64,000 nucleotides of DNA, taken from the NCBI GenBank assembly GCA_026874595.1, contig CM049313.1:56251159-56315158 (forward strand), in the 5' to 3' direction. The notes under the pieces are model-generated. The model made no database searches and had not been told where the DNA came from. It saw only the letters and a program-made list of their open reading frames with translations. This document shows, in pieces, positions 12,501 to 27,500 of the stretch. A program made the translations under genes and the position numbers. Source of the DNA: Sipunculus nudus (taxonomy: Eukaryota; Annelida; Sipuncula; Golfingiida; Sipunculidae). The stretch's first letter is position 1; each line of letters starts with the position of its first letter.

Positions 12501-15500
12501 AACCATAACACCACCATGCTCAATAAGGCCAGATACTTTACTATTACAACGCCATGCTCCAAAAGGCCAGATCCTTAACCATTACTCTACCATGATCCAC
12601 AAGACCTGATCTGAACTATTACACAACCATGTTCCACAAGGCCAGAACCTTAATCATTACATCACCATGCTCCAATTGACTAGAGCCTTAACCATTACAA
12701 CACACTGCTCCACAAGGCAGGAGCCTAAAATATTTCAACACCACACACCACAAGGCCTGACCAAAGCCACTAACCAAAACACTCTACAAGGTGCATGCAT
12801 ACAGGGAAAGGATGTATATAAGCTCCAGTATTCTGTCATATCTGATAGTGTTAAGCTGTGGTTTGATTATCATCAGTGTGTGCATAATATTAAAGCTAAT
12901 CAGTGCACAGTACACAATGTTCCTCCAGCTACAGACAGAGGAAGATCTACCTGGATTAAACTCAGCATGCAGGCATGGTTAATATGTGCTCTTAATTATA
13001 ATTACATGTTATCAATGAGTTTGCACAACAAATATTGTTCAGATTCAGTTGGAGGAAAATTTGTGTTTAATTAACATTTTGTAAGCATTGTTAATAACTT
13101 TATTGTGCTGCTGGTTATTGGCATACATGGTAAAAAAGTCTCTGGCTGTTTTCCTCAAGACTCTTTATGTTGTGTAGTGGGAAGAAAATTTCAAACAATA
13201 GCTGCATTATCTCATTGGCCGGTCAAAATGCAATATAGCTTTATACCAAGCCACTGCTGATGGCTGAGTCATATATCTTATGGATCATGTTTAATTTTGA
13301 TATAAATCCAGTATGAGTGCAATTTCCTGTGAACAGCTTTATTTAGATCGGTGAAAGGTTGAAACCACACAAGACTAGACTTATAGGTTGTCTGAACAGG
13401 AAACAAGCTGCAGGAAGTTATCATGTGTCACTGTGTGGGAAGGACAGATGGATGATTTTATGATTTAAAAAAATATATATTTTAAAAAATATACTTCTTA
13501 GATAAAGATCTTATTTTCAATTTCAAACCAAAATTAATTTTGATAATTCTGGCTTCAATATTATTTTTTAATTCTAAAACTTAATTTCCTTGATAATCAG
13601 TATTGCAGTTATAGGTAATTTTTTCACATGACATTATGTATTCTCAATTTCTTTATAGCTCCACCCTTAGTGAAGACTGACTCACAAGCCATGAGGAGTT
13701 TGGACCAGCAAGATCAGCCTGCTGACATTCCAGAGGGGTTCCCTGACACCCTCGAGGGGTTCAAGTACGCCTTCAATGATGGTGAGTCATCGGTACACCT
13801 GACAGTTTCTTCAGTTTACAGTGTAGTATTTTTCAAATCCAACAGATTTATCATTTACTAGCATATATGAAATAAAAATATAATGACATAAAATTTGCAC
13901 AGCAGGAGATGTTAGGATTGCAGTAGTAGGCACTATGCTTTTGTCTCATATTCACAGGGCTCAAATTTTACAATTTCAGATTTTTTATGTCACCATATTA
14001 AAAACCTGCACAAAATAAACCATAATCAAAAGATTTTTTTATATCAAATAATATGTGTGCAAAACCTGACTATTTTAAGGGAACCCGAAAGGAACGTCAA
14101 ATGAGTTGAAGTTATGGTTCAGATGATTTGATTGAAAGAAGTGATATAATAGCAACCTTTGAACATAAAACATCTATTGTAATTTATTTTATATGTCAGT
14201 CTTTTATCTTAGACCTCACCTCCCATGATGGTACATGTATATTGAGATACAAAGTCAAGTAATGTATTGCTATTGTCAAATTTCTGTGTATTTAAAAGTA
14301 TACTGATGGCAGACATCTAATAAGTCTGTGAGGTGAAACATTTGCTATATGATATTTGAATTGCAGGATCAGAGCATAGAATTGTGATCCCCTGGAAAAC
14401 TTTGTGCATGAAACCATGCTTAATTGAAACTTGTTTTTAAACTCCCAGTTATCAGGTTATCAGTTTGAAGTTTTGTTATTTGTATTCAGCTTAATAACTC
14501 AGATAAATTCTTGAATTCAGAAGGGAAGCTACGACACACAGAGACAGGGGAGGCTTTTGTGTTCAAATTTTATGAAGAGCACAGTAAAAACCAGAAGAGG
14601 TATGAGGCACTTGGGGAGGTAAGATAAACATAATTTAAATCTAAATAATTAATGTTCCTAGATCCAGAGAATCAAGAGTTTATCTGCCTTTGGTTGTAAT
14701 AAATTAAAAATTTCATCAATCTGAATTTGTACATTTATTAACGGTGCAGTGATATATTCGAAATGGGGAAACTGTTAATCTGTAATAACTGATAATGAGA
14801 TTTGATAAAAAATGTGCTTCATCCATTAACCAATGGCAGCTGCTAAGAAGTACCAATTACCTGAAAAGTAATGTTTAGAATTAACTGATGACCTCATCTG
14901 AGCACCGTCCATGGCCCAAGTGTGACATTTTTATTTGAATTGAATCATAACAGAACTTACTTTAGTAACTAACCTATTAAAATATTCATTTATTTCAGAT
15001 CATAACTGAATATGTGTACAATTTACTAGAAACAGAAGCAAACCTGAAGAAAATCACCATACCTGTAAGTAGATGTTGATTAAGGGGTTGAAGGTTACTG
15101 TAATTGTATTCTTTCACCCTTTCTGAGGTTGTTTCTACTTAAATAAGGGCCTAGAGGCACAAATAGTCCCCTGCCATATGTTTAACTGGGAAAGTATGGC
15201 ATCAGTGATGGGGTGGGAAGGACAGACAGATGGACAGACACAGGCTATTTTAGAAGTCCTCCCTCCTAACGGCCGTAGACTAACAAACCTTTCTTAATAA
15301 GGAATTGTAGGACAGCTGGCACTGCTTGCATGATATATCAAAATCCACAATCAAAATTTATCACATTTCAAAGAAACATTTTTTTTACATTGCAAATTGT
15401 GCATGCTTACAGAATATTGCTAATTCCATGAAGCCTCTACCATTAGAACATCCATGTTTTAGTAATTGGCCTTTATTCAATTCTTATCCAACATATTTTA

Positions 15501-18500
15501 ACAGCCTGCATTACCCTCTTCATTAAGTTTACGTGCTCTGAAGCCCCTGTGCATTGTGGGGGAAGGACTTTCTTTACCCAAAATCCTTAAATATCATTCA
15601 TACTCTAGAGAGTACGATTCTGTGAAGTGTGGCATTCAGTCAGATTCACTGAACAGAAATGAATGTGTTGACCAGCCATCTACAGTACAGTGGAGTAAGC
15701 AGTGGACACTTGAGGTTACAAGCGGACCTCAAAACCAGGGAAACCTTTAAAATTATTTTTTTAGTTTAAGAAAAATAAGAAAATTTGAGATACTAATAAG
15801 GGTTAACAAAACCTTAAAAAAGGAATTATTACCATTAACAGTCTTTAGTTTTTGTGAATTTTCATGAAGTCGTGAAAAGCCGTGAAAAATTTATCTTCTT
15901 GAAGTGTGGGATCTGTGTCAAATGCAAATTGTCATGGATGATTCAGGTTTGCCTGTTTCATATTTGACAGTTTCTTGTCAAAGCTGTGGCAGAAAGGTTA
16001 CAATTATTCTTGAAAGGTCACAAAAAAGTCATGAACAATTATCTGATGAAAGTGTGAGAACCCTGAAAATGCCTCCGCTCAAATTTCAGGAAATTTTTTA
16101 AACAGAAAAACTGCATGGTCAGTCTGTTGTATCTTTTATTTTGTGGCTTTATAGTGTGGAAATTCCTCCTCTGCAGCAAGCAGGATGTGGTGACTACATA
16201 CATGTTAGTTTCACTATGTTTACTGAAACAGCATTGTGTGTGAGCCTGGTAATAGGCACATTTTTTCCCTGTAAGCACTGTTGATTTAATTTTCACAGCA
16301 TTTATACATGAGGATTTAATCTTTAAAATCTGAAATTTCAAAGGAATTGATTGAAAAGAGAAGCTTTTATTCAAGTTTTCATACACCATGTCAAGTGTTG
16401 TTTACATCAAGCCCACCTAGTAGTACAGCTCTCACTTTTGTTATTTAACCCTCTCCAGGCAGCTTGCCTTGGTTCAGCTTGGCCACCACTAGCAGGCTTT
16501 CCCTCTGACCCGCACTCCCCTCTCCCCCAACTGGTTCATAAACTAGATGAATGTTATAATTTTCTGTATTTGATTCATTTTTATTCTAGACTATGCTACA
16601 TTTTAGATTTTGTATTGTACTACCAGGGTTACAATGATTAAAGTGCACATTTAATTGTGTCCACAAAGTGGTGTATTGCTATGTAAGTGTGGATGTTCAT
16701 CAGATAAGTAATTCCTTAATTCAACAGGTGTGAAATTGATGATTAATTCCAGTAATAAATTATAGCTGAGATAGTAATTAGCACAATGATATTGTTTGTC
16801 CCTCATTCAACCAACAGTGTGTATACTTTATTTGAAAATATGTTTTTATTTTATCATATTTACTGATTTTTTTTTAATTTGGTGAATAAAAATTTAGCAT
16901 GTACTGAAAACTCCAGTGTACAAAACTAATTAATAGTGATTCAAGGAATAATCTTGAAGATGCCATGTTGTGGCATAATTGTATCAGAGTTTAGCGCCGC
17001 CGCCACATAGGTTTCCAGAGAACTCCTCCGTAACCACTCTGCGAAATCTTATGAAATTCAGGATTATGATCAGGTCACATGTGTACTGCTGCGCCCGGAT
17101 TTTGTTTTGACCTCTGACTTTTCCTTTCTGCCAAGCGTACATTTGTAAGTCTGTTTTGACACATTAACCCACATATCTCGGGAACTGTTTGACCCATTTG
17201 GCCAAAATTTTTGCGAAAATGTAGCCCTTAGATAGCTTTATAACACACATAAAAAATGATGGCACCACATGCAACCTAATTTGCACAGTGTCCATCTGTT
17301 CATCTGCCCTGGGATAAAATCACTCATATCTCTGCATTGGTTGGACTTATCCACCTGAAAATTTTGCAGGTTTATTTATCCTGGACAGCTTTCTTGAATT
17401 TATGACAGGCGGTGCCACCTACATTCACATTCACACTTCAAACATCCAAGCTCATATCTCAGGAACCGTTTGACTGATTTGGCTAGAATTTTGCATGTGT
17501 ATAGATCTCACAAAGCTCTTTATCACACACAAAACTGGTGGCGCCTTCTGCAACCATTTTTGCACAGTCTGTCTGTTTGTCTGCCGTGGGAAAAAAATCA
17601 CTCATCTCAGTAGTGGTTTGACTTATCTACCTAAAATTTTGCATGTTTACACATCTTAGATAGCTTTCTTGATTTTTTGACAGGTGGCGCCACCTACATT
17701 TTTGTTTATGCTGCAGACATTCAAGCTTATATCTCAGGACTGGTTTGACATATCCCCCTGAAATTTTGCATGTCTATAGATCTCACAAAGCTCTTAATCA
17801 TACCCAAGATTTATGGCACCACCTGCCACCATTTTTGCACAGCATCCTTCTGTTTGTCAGCTGTGGAATAAAATCACTCATACACAAGTAGTGGTTTGAC
17901 TTATCTGTCTAAAATTTTGCATAAGTTTACAACTTGAACAGCTTTCTGGATTTTATGGTAGGTGGCGCAACCTACACACACATTTCAGCTGCAGTCATCC
18001 ATGCTAATATGCAACACACCTCACTCTATTTTCCTTGCCACTTAATCCATGCCTCACTTCACCCGTCCCACTCTGATTTTGGTGGATACACTTAGTCGCT
18101 TGTCGACTACCTGTATTCTAGTTTTCTTTTAAATTCATTTTAAACATTTGTGATTTAAAAATAATAAAATATATATGTGTATGTGTAATAATACCCAATA
18201 TGAGCTACACTCTGGATAAATAATGATTGCAAATTAAAACTCTGATATTTTAACTTATATTTTCAGAATTTTTTATGACAAATTTATAAAACTTGTACAT
18301 AAAAAAAATGAATCTGAAAAAACTATTAATTGAAAAAGTGAATATGCTAAAAATATAGGCTTTAATATAAACTTAAATGCATTATTCCCTTGAAAGTGAA
18401 ATAAAGGTATTAGTCCATTCTAACCACTTGCCTGTCCATCTGTCAATTTTTAGCTCAGCTAACTGAAAGTCATCTGAGCTATAGCTATCACTCTTTGTCC

Positions 18501-18507
18501 GTCATCC

Positions 18508-18538
<31 letters not shown>

Positions 18539-21500
18539 CCTTAACCAGGCACAAATCATAACCGCTGGACCTAGAACCTTGTAACTTGGGATTCTGAGAG
18601 GTCCATGAAAAATCTCCTTGGAAACCAGAAATTAGGTCTCTGTTACCCATATCCTTGGAGCTATGGGGCCCCAAAATACCCCCCCCCCCAGAGTAGTCAA
18701 AAATTACATACAAAAACTTCAATATCTCAATAACTACAAAACTGATCATCATTGAATATGTATATTGATAAAATCTCAGTCAAGTTCGAAGATGGGTGAC
18801 CTTGACCCATTTTTCCACATTTTAGAGCTGATTATACAAAAACACTAAAAAGTTTATATCTCAGGAACCATATGGTGGATTGTTATGAAACATGGTACAT
18901 ACCTCTCCAATTTAAATTTATAACTGATTATCAGCTTTTGCTAATATCCTAGTTTCGCAATGCAGTGCTTACAGATACTGGCCTAATGTTTGGTCTGTGG
19001 GCGCATAATGACCACTTACAGATCAAGTTCGCCTTTCTTCCCAGTTGACCTATTTTTGACCATATGACAGATCCTGAACATAGAAAATTTCATGAAAGAC
19101 AGAAATTTTTATGAAAAATGCACATGTATGGACTTTTTTTCACAATGCCTGCAGATACTGGCCTGATTTTAGGTGTGTTGCTTGATAATGACCCATTACA
19201 GATTATGATTGCATTTTGCCCTTGTTGACCTCCTTTTGACCAAACGACACCTCCTGAACTTAAAAATTTTTACAAAATTTAACAAATGTTTCTAATTCAC
19301 CCCAGGCAGGGGCATTCGTGTCGTTCTGACACATCTGGTTTACAATTTTTTTCCTCTATTTTTGAGACCTTTAAGGATGCTGTCATCTGTTAACATGGCA
19401 CAAATCGTAACGACTGGACCTAGAATCTTCATTCTCGACACACTGAGAGACCTATGAAAAGTCTCCATGGAAACCAGAAATTAGGTCTCTGTTACTCATA
19501 TCCTTCGAGCTATGGGGCCCCAAAGTACCCCCCCAGAATAGTAAAATATTTCATACAAAAACTTTAATATCTCATTAACTACTTGACTGATGGTCATGAT
19601 TTTTGGCATACATATTGATCATGAGATGTTCCATCACTTCCTGCAGACTGGTGGCACCACCTGTATCGTTCAATTTTTTACGAATTTTTTTCTCTATTTT
19701 TGAGACCTTTAAAAATGTGAACATCTGTTAACAAGGCACAAATCGTAACGACTGGACCTAGAATCTTCTTTCTTGACACACAGGGAGACCCATGATAAGT
19801 CTCTATGGAAACCTGAAATTAGGTCTCTGTTACCCATATCCTTTGAGCTATGGCACTCCAAAGTACAGCTCAGAATAATAGAAAATTTGATACAAAAGCT
19901 GAAGTATCTGAACAGCTAATGCAGAGATCACCATAATTGTTTGCATGGATATTGATCATGGAGTGTTTCATCAGTTTCTGCAGACTGGTGGCAATTGTTC
20001 GGGTTTTTTTACGAATTTTTTCTCTATTTTTGAGACCTATAAAGATATGAACATCTGTTAATAGCGCACAAATCATAAAATTTGGACCTAGAATCTTCAT
20101 TCTTGACACACAGGGAGACCCATGAAAAGTCTCCATGGAAACCTGAAATTAGGTCTGTTACCCATATTCTTTAAGCATTATGGCTCCAAAGTACCCCCCA
20201 GAATAATGGAAAATTTGATACAAAAAGTGCAGTATCTCAATAACTACAACACTGATGGTCATGATTTTCGGCATACATATTGATCATGAGCTGTTCCATC
20301 AGTTTCTGCAGACTGGGTGCGCCACCTCTATTTTTTCAAATTTTTATGAATTTTTTTTTTCTTTTTTTTTGAGACCTTTAAAGATGTGGTTATCTGTCAA
20401 CAGGGTACAAATTGCAACAACTGGACCTAGAATCTCCATTCTTGTCATGAGGCCCATGAAAAGTGCCTGTGGAAACTTGAAATTAGGTCTCTGTTACCCA
20501 TATCCTTCAAGCTATAGGACTCTGAAGTATCCCTCAGAATAATGGACAATTTGATACAGAAGCTGAAGTATCTGAACAACTAATGCGGAGATCATCATGA
20601 TTCTTTGCATGGATATTGACCATTAATTGTTTTTATTAGTTTCTGCAGACTGGTGGAGCCACCTGTATTTTTGTATCCTCCAAAATGAAGTTTTGTGGAT
20701 ACTATGTTTTTGACTGAGTTCCTCCACCTCCGCCACGTTCGTTTCCAGAGAGCTCCTCTGAGAATAATGGACCGATTTTCCGAAACTTACACCAATTATC
20801 GAGTCACATGTGAACTAGTGCCTAACCAATTTGTGTTGACCTCTGACCTTTCCTCTCTATCCAGTGTCCATTTGTGCGTCTGTTTCCACACATAAACCCT
20901 CATATCTCTGGAACCGTTTGACCGATCAGGAAATAAAATTTATACAAATGTAGCCCTTGTATTGCTTTATAACATATACAAAAATGGTTGCGCCACCTGT
21001 AACCATGTTTGCACAGTGTCCATCTGTTCATCTGCCTTGGGTTAAAATCACTCTACAGTGAATTGACTAATTCACCTGAAATTCAGCATGCATATACATC
21101 AAGGATAGCTTTCTTGATTTTATGACAGATGGCGCCACCTACATTTACGTTTACACTGATCACATCCAAACTCATATCTCGGGAACCATTTGACCGATTG
21201 GGCCAAAATTTTGCATGTGTATAGATCTCACATAGCTCTTTATCATACACAAAACTGGTGGCGCCACCTGCAACCATTTTTGCACAGCGTCTGTCTGTTT
21301 TCTGCCATGGGATAATGTCACTCATATCTCGGCAGTGGTTTGACATATCTGCCTTAAATTTTGCAGTTCTATACATCCTGGATAGCTTTCTTGATTTTAT
21401 GACAGGTGGCGCCACCTACATTCTAGTTTATGCTGCAGACATGCAAGCTCATATCTGGGGAACCGTTTGAACGATTGGGCCAAAATTTTGCACGTCTATA

Positions 21501-24500
21501 GATCTCACATAGGTCTTATCATACACAAAACTGGAGGGGCCACCTGCATCCATTTTTGCACAGCGTCTGTCTGTTTGTCTGCCGTGGGCTAAAATCACTC
21601 ATATACATGTAGTGGTTTGACTTTTCTGCCTAAAATTTTGCATATGTATACAACTTTGACAGATTTCTGGATTTTTGGTAGGTGGCACAACCTACATACA
21701 CATTAAGGCTGCAGACATCCATGCTAATATGCAACATACCTCACTCTATTTCCCCTTGCCACTCAATCCATGCCTCACTTCACCCATTCCACTCTGATTT
21801 TGGCGGATACATGTAGTCACTTGTCGGCTACCCGTATTCTAGTTTTTAAAATTTAAACATTTTTTTCTCTATTTTTGAGATATATAAATACAGAATAAAT
21901 CTTGGCCTGTTGGTTAATCTGTTTGATGCTTCAGTTGAATGGGTATATACTACCATTCTTATGATAAAATTTCCTTTTGCGAATCTCTTCCCAGTCAGCT
22001 GAGTGTCATGACCCATGGGTCACTTGTATATATGCATCACAGTATCTCAAAACTTTTACTGTTTTTCTTCATGACAGTCTTGTCAGAGTATTAGTTTTGC
22101 AAACATATATTTAGAACTTTACTATAACCAAGTAGGAGGGCCCCTTTCCTCTTACCTTCTCATATGCTTGTATATATGAAAATCATTACAATAGAATATT
22201 TTGCATAATTTGCATTTGCAAAAATTTTAAAATTCAGCTGAGCTGTGACCCTTTGGTCCCTTGTATTAAAGTTAACATTTATATCACATCAATGATGATC
22301 AAGAAAGCAGAAAATTTATATGTGTCAGCTGTATTTAATTTGCCATAGAATATTTATGAGCTGTAAATGTTGTTATTGCTGTACATGTATATTTTATTCA
22401 GTACCGTTAAAAAATTGACTGAAATTGTTTTTGTCTGTGGTACAGCATTTGAAGAATGTACCTACTTTACTCTGTCAATCCCGATCAATAACTGTATTAG
22501 CCCACCTTTATCAGTAGATATTTTAATAAATAGTACCACTCCTGATTGTGATTCCAACCACTGATCCACAAGTAAAGTTTCACAAGTAAACCAGTTGATA
22601 TTCTTTTATATTTCAGGTAGACGCTAAGGGCAATGAACCAACAAGTTTCTTTTTTGCATCGGAAGATGCCTTTACCAACCCCAGTAAACTGATGGTGTTG
22701 ATTCATGGCAGCGGGGTGGTCAGAGCAGGACAGTGGTCAAGAAAGTGAGTGCTGACCATCATAACTGCATGGTTTATATGTACAGCAAGTAAAACACAGT
22801 GATAAATTATATAGAGCAGAGTAGGAATAATAAAATTTTGGTTTATATTAGGGGAATGCAAACAACAGGGTACAGAAATGTATTACACGTAATGTACTCT
22901 ATGCCAGATGTTTTATCTGCACTTTGCATACTGTGGTTGTCTTCTTATTAGCGGTGGCCTCAGATCCACAATATTAGTGGTTGCTGAAAGATTGCAAAAT
23001 TAAAAACCACTCAGGTAATGAATGCTCATCTGTTTTTTTATGGGCGATACTTTCAGAAGCTACCAATAGATTACAATAGTTGTGATCAGTATATACTATA
23101 AATAATGATCATTTTGACCACAAATTGAAACTGGGAAAGGACTCACATATACTTTGATTCATGTGCAAAAGACATTTCTTTGACTTTTTTTTATTATTGT
23201 TTATGTGAAAAAAATCCCTCCAATGTCACTTGCTGATGCTTGGACTCGAGTTGGTCCACCTGGTGGTTCACTTGAAGATCTGTGCACTCTTGCAGTCCTT
23301 ATCAGTTGTCCTTATCTATATAGCAATAAAGTGATGTCCTGTTATTTTTGTAGAATATAGGGGCTGTTTCCAAAAATATGTCAAATTGCTATGGTGTGAA
23401 ATATGTAACTATTTGATTCCACATCAAGGGAGCAATACTGGCGAGCATTGTTCTACTCATCAGTTAATGTAAATTTATGAGTGAAATGATGTAAACAACA
23501 GCATTCTCCCTGAACAAACTGACCTCAGATCACATAGTCATGTAATCCCTGGTTGGTTTCTTACACCTAAACTAACATATAAGTCGTTGTGGCTGGCCGT
23601 TGGCATTTGTAAGTTTAATAACACAAGCAGCACACCAGCAAGGGTCAGATAAACTGGCTTACTTAAGCCTCTCACAGTTCTAACATGTGGCAATCGCATA
23701 AAGATGCTGGTTGGATTATGAAAAATTTCAGTGAATGAAGTCATAGATATAATGTTTAATAAATATATACTGATTGAATATGAAGAAGGAACATTGGGAA
23801 TCTGTGAAAATTAGAAAACCATGAAAATACAGCCCTGCTGATATAAAGGCATCCACAGTATGTAAAGCCCTGTCTCTTTTGGCCTGGTTGGAACACCAGA
23901 GGATAATATAAAAGATTTTGCCAAACCACACTTGCTTTGTAATTGGTTGACTTATAAACTAGCCAGTTTACCGCACCTTGGTGATTTTGTATAATCTTGG
24001 GTACTGAAGAGCTATCTGAGCATTAGCAATTTGCTGCAGTGAGTGTGTTCACCCCTGAGACAGGATTAAGCCAGTCTTTAGTCAGGGAATTTGGCACAAG
24101 GTTGCATGTTCACTTGTTGCTGATAAAGTACTCTGTACTAAGTTTGGCTGCTAGTTGTAACATATGCATGAATCATTTCGTTACATGCCTCTCTGCTGTC
24201 TTGTGTCAAAACCTATCAGTAACTAGTAATAGTTTCAGCATATAAACAGAGCAAATTATGCTTGTCTTTCTGCTACCTCAGTAGTATAAACCCTTAATAA
24301 ATGTTAAGATACACTGTCTTTCTGTTTATTTGGTTTTCTACCATATTGGTGATTAGACTATCCTGTTACTGGTCAGTGGAGGTTGAATAAAAACTCTTTA
24401 ACATTCAGCTGCCCTGAATATAAAATTAGCCTGTTAAGTCTCCTCTCTAGTATTTTTGTAATAGACTTTCAGAAATTGCTTAAAATGTATCATATGAAAT

Positions 24501-27500
24501 AAATGCATGTAAAATCAATATAAATGCATATTAATATGATCCATAATGCCAAATAATTACACATCATACTTATCATTTAGTTAATCAATTCTTGCACCCA
24601 TGGACAGTGTAATTGTTTTGCAGATACTATGTTCTCAGCCCCCCCCCCCCCCCCCCCCCCCCGCCAGATAGGTGTACAGAGAACTCCTCCGTAACCACTG
24701 GCCATAATTTTACGAACACCGGGATTATGTTCGAGTCACATGTGAACTGCTGCGCCCTGGTTTTGTTTTGACCTCTTACCTTTCCTCTGCGCTCTGCGTC
24801 CATCTGTGCATCTTTTTTTACACATTAATCGAAATATCTCGGGAACAGTTTGACCGATCAGGAAAAAAATTTTTGCACAAATGTAGCCCTTAGATAGCTT
24901 TATAACATACATAAAAAATGGTGGCGCCACCTGCAACCATTTTTGCACAGCGTCCATCTGTTCATCTGCCGTGGGATAAAATCACTCATATCCCTGATGG
25001 TTGGACTTATCCACCTGAAATTTTGCATGTGTATACATGCTGGACAGCTTTCTTGATTTTATGACATGTGGCGCCACTTACATTCATGTTTACGCTGCAG
25101 ACATCCAAACCTATAACTCGGGAACCATTTGACAGATTTGGCCAAAATTTTGCATGTTTATAGATATCACATAGCAACCATTATTGCACAGCGTCCGTCT
25201 GTCTGTCTGCCCTGGGATAAAATCACTCATATCTTTGCAGTGGTTTGACTTACCTGCCTAAAATTTTGCAGGTTTATACATCTTGGATAGTTTTCTGGAT
25301 TTTGTGGCAGGTGGCGCCACCTACATTTATGTTAATGCTGCAGACATCCAGGCTTATATCTCCGTTTGACCAATAGGGCCAAAATTTTGCATGTGTATAG
25401 ATCTCTGTAACAATACTGGTTGTTAACTTAATTATAAATGATCCCTCCCCCAGGCGCAATATGTTTACTGGGTTGTCCCTGAGGCAGTGCCCCCTTCTGG
25501 AGATAAGTCGCATTAAATATGGTTTCTTGTTAACACGTGAATTCGTCTTTGTGTGCTTGCGTGAATGCTATATTGTGTGTAAAGAACCCCTTGAAACATG
25601 GTGGCAGCGGTGAGTATAGTGTCCTACGTAACCGTGAGTTGAACAGACTTTGAAATAACGTACATACGTGTCTTGATTCAAAGTACTGAGTAATGCTGCA
25701 TGAGTGATAATAGGGAACTCTGAAAACACGTGCAAACAACTCTATATCGATATGGCTTGTTTCGCAGGTCTCAACCCCCCGTCTAAGATCAAACTGTCTG
25801 TAGAAGGCAATAATGAAGCTATGTGGAATATTTTTATGGAAGATTTCAAGTTCTTCATGCTGTCTGCGGGGTTCAAAAATAAAGATGATGACAAAAAAAT
25901 TGCACTGTTGATCAACTTAGGTGGGGATGAACTGAAAACCATATACAGTTCTCTAACTTGGGCTGCCAGTACTACTGATTGTCCAGATGAGTCTCAGAAC
26001 TGTGACAGGGTGATCTCTAAGCTTGATGCCTATTTCAGTGTTAAGAAAAACCTGCTGAGTGCCAGGAAAATATTCAGTGTTCTTAGTCAGAAGCCAGAAG
26101 AAAATATTGATCAGTTTGTCACTAAAATCAAAACACTGGTAAAGGACTGTGATTTTCCTAATGATGAGGTAAATACTCAGATGAGGGATAGACTTGTGTT
26201 TGACTGTAGGGACGACATTTTGAGAGAAAAGTTCTTTAAGGAGGACTATTGCAAACTCACATTTGAAAAGACAGTTGAAATTTGTTCAGTTTATCAGTCA
26301 GCTCGCAGACAGATGGCAGCATGCTGTGAGACGGAAGAAAGTGTGCACTCAGTAACCCCTGGTGCAAAAAGTAAGTCAATTCAAGTAAACCATCGCAGAA
26401 ATTTCAACAGGAGGACCAACCCTAGATCTAGTGGTACTAACAGTGTGACACCTAGTTTCAGTGCTAAGCCCAGCTTCAGTAAACAAGCTTGTGATGTTAA
26501 CATATTCAAGGAATGTGCCTTTTGTGGGAAAAAACATGTATGGGGACTTGATAAAGCCCTGCTTATGGGAAAATTTGCAGCAAGTGCAAAGGTACAAATC
26601 ATTTTGCATTTAAGTGCCAGTTCAGCAAGCCCCATCCATCCAATGTGTATAATTTACAACAACAAAGTGAATCAGACTCAGAATCTGAACCTGAACATGT
26701 CATGTTAGTGCAGCATCCACAGGCTAACAGTAAACAAGCCAAGGTTGAAATGGAGCTAGTCTATAGTGGTAGAAAAGTTAAACTACAGATGGACACTGGA
26801 GCCAGTGTAAATGTCTTGCCAAAATCATTAGTGCCGAATATTGCCATAGAACCAACTACCACCATTCTCAAAACATGGGATGCATCTGGAGTTAAACCAG
26901 TGGGAAAATGTCGCCTGATTGTGAGAAATCTGAAAACTAGGAAAAAATATGATGTTGAATTTGTCATTGTATACGAAAACTTGTGCCCTATATTGAGCAA
27001 ACAGGCCAGTGAAAAATGCAACTGCTAACTTTCAATTATGAGAACATTCAGTCAGTGAGCGACAAAACACATGATGTTATGTCAGAATATGAAGATGTAT
27101 TTGCACAGGAAGTTGGCACCTTGCCAGGAAATGTGCATCTAACAGTTGATAGTTCCGTGCAACCAGTTGCTGTAGCTTTGTGCAGGGTACCAGTTAGTAT
27201 TAAGCAGAAAGTTGAACAGAAACTTCAGGAATTAAAGAAACAAGGCATTATAATGAAAGCTGATGAGCCTACAGAATGGGTATCAAGAATGGTGGCCAGT
27301 GTCAAGAAAGACAACACAGTCAGAATTTGCATAGACCCACTTGTGTTAAACCAAGCACTGAAGAGAGAAATGCTCCCAATTCCAATCATTGATGACATTC
27401 TTCCAAAATTAGGGAGAGCTCGTGTGTTCACAAAACTTGATCTCCGAAACGGATATTGGCACTGTATTTTAGATGAACAGTCCAGCTTTTACCTGTTTTC

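Larger units (their letters stand above)
18452..22027 (+). mobile_element. Hairpin-ended element E, copy E4 (complete, nested)
   Basis: Begins with AGCTCAGCTAACTGAAAGTC after a T-run (with a fold-back arm just inside) and ends CAGCTGAGTGTCATGACC, ATGGGTCACTTGT. Comparison with E3 shows the empty site: sequence matching CATCTGT-AATTTTT and ATATGCATCACAG is contiguous there. Insertion was clean with no obvious duplication, like rolling-circle elements. The interior contains four tandem units of about 340 bp (from about 19386, 19726, 20055 and 20394) and a (GTCT)n run. Helitron copy B has inserted at 20676. Confidence 0.75.
16257..22265 (+). mobile_element. Hairpin-ended element E, outer copy, 5'-truncated and carrying three later insertions
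   Basis: The sequence at 16257-16983, 18122-18451 and 22028-22265 matches, in order, the reverse complement of copy E3 (49086-50626). It ends at 22235-22265 with CAGCTGAGCTGTGACC...TCCCTTGT. The T-run/AGCTCAGCTGACT 5' end is missing. It is interrupted by Helitron copy A (16984-18121) and element E4 (18452-22027), which itself holds Helitron copy B (20676-21842). It therefore records at least three rounds of insertion inside ARB2A intron 4. Confidence 0.75.

Noticed and set aside
12667-13074. 135-codon plus-strand frame
   Set aside because: Starts in the minisatellite and runs into intron sequence. No homology or splice support.
16039-16641. Frames of 116 and 96 codons on opposite strands
   Set aside because: They overlap the outer E element and the related copy E3 does not preserve them as one shared protein.
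21083-21415. 110-codon minus-strand frame and similar frames at 24736-24957 and 25274-25513
   Set aside because: All fall in the tandem units of the Helitron family. The three copies do not keep one common open frame, so coding selection is not evident.
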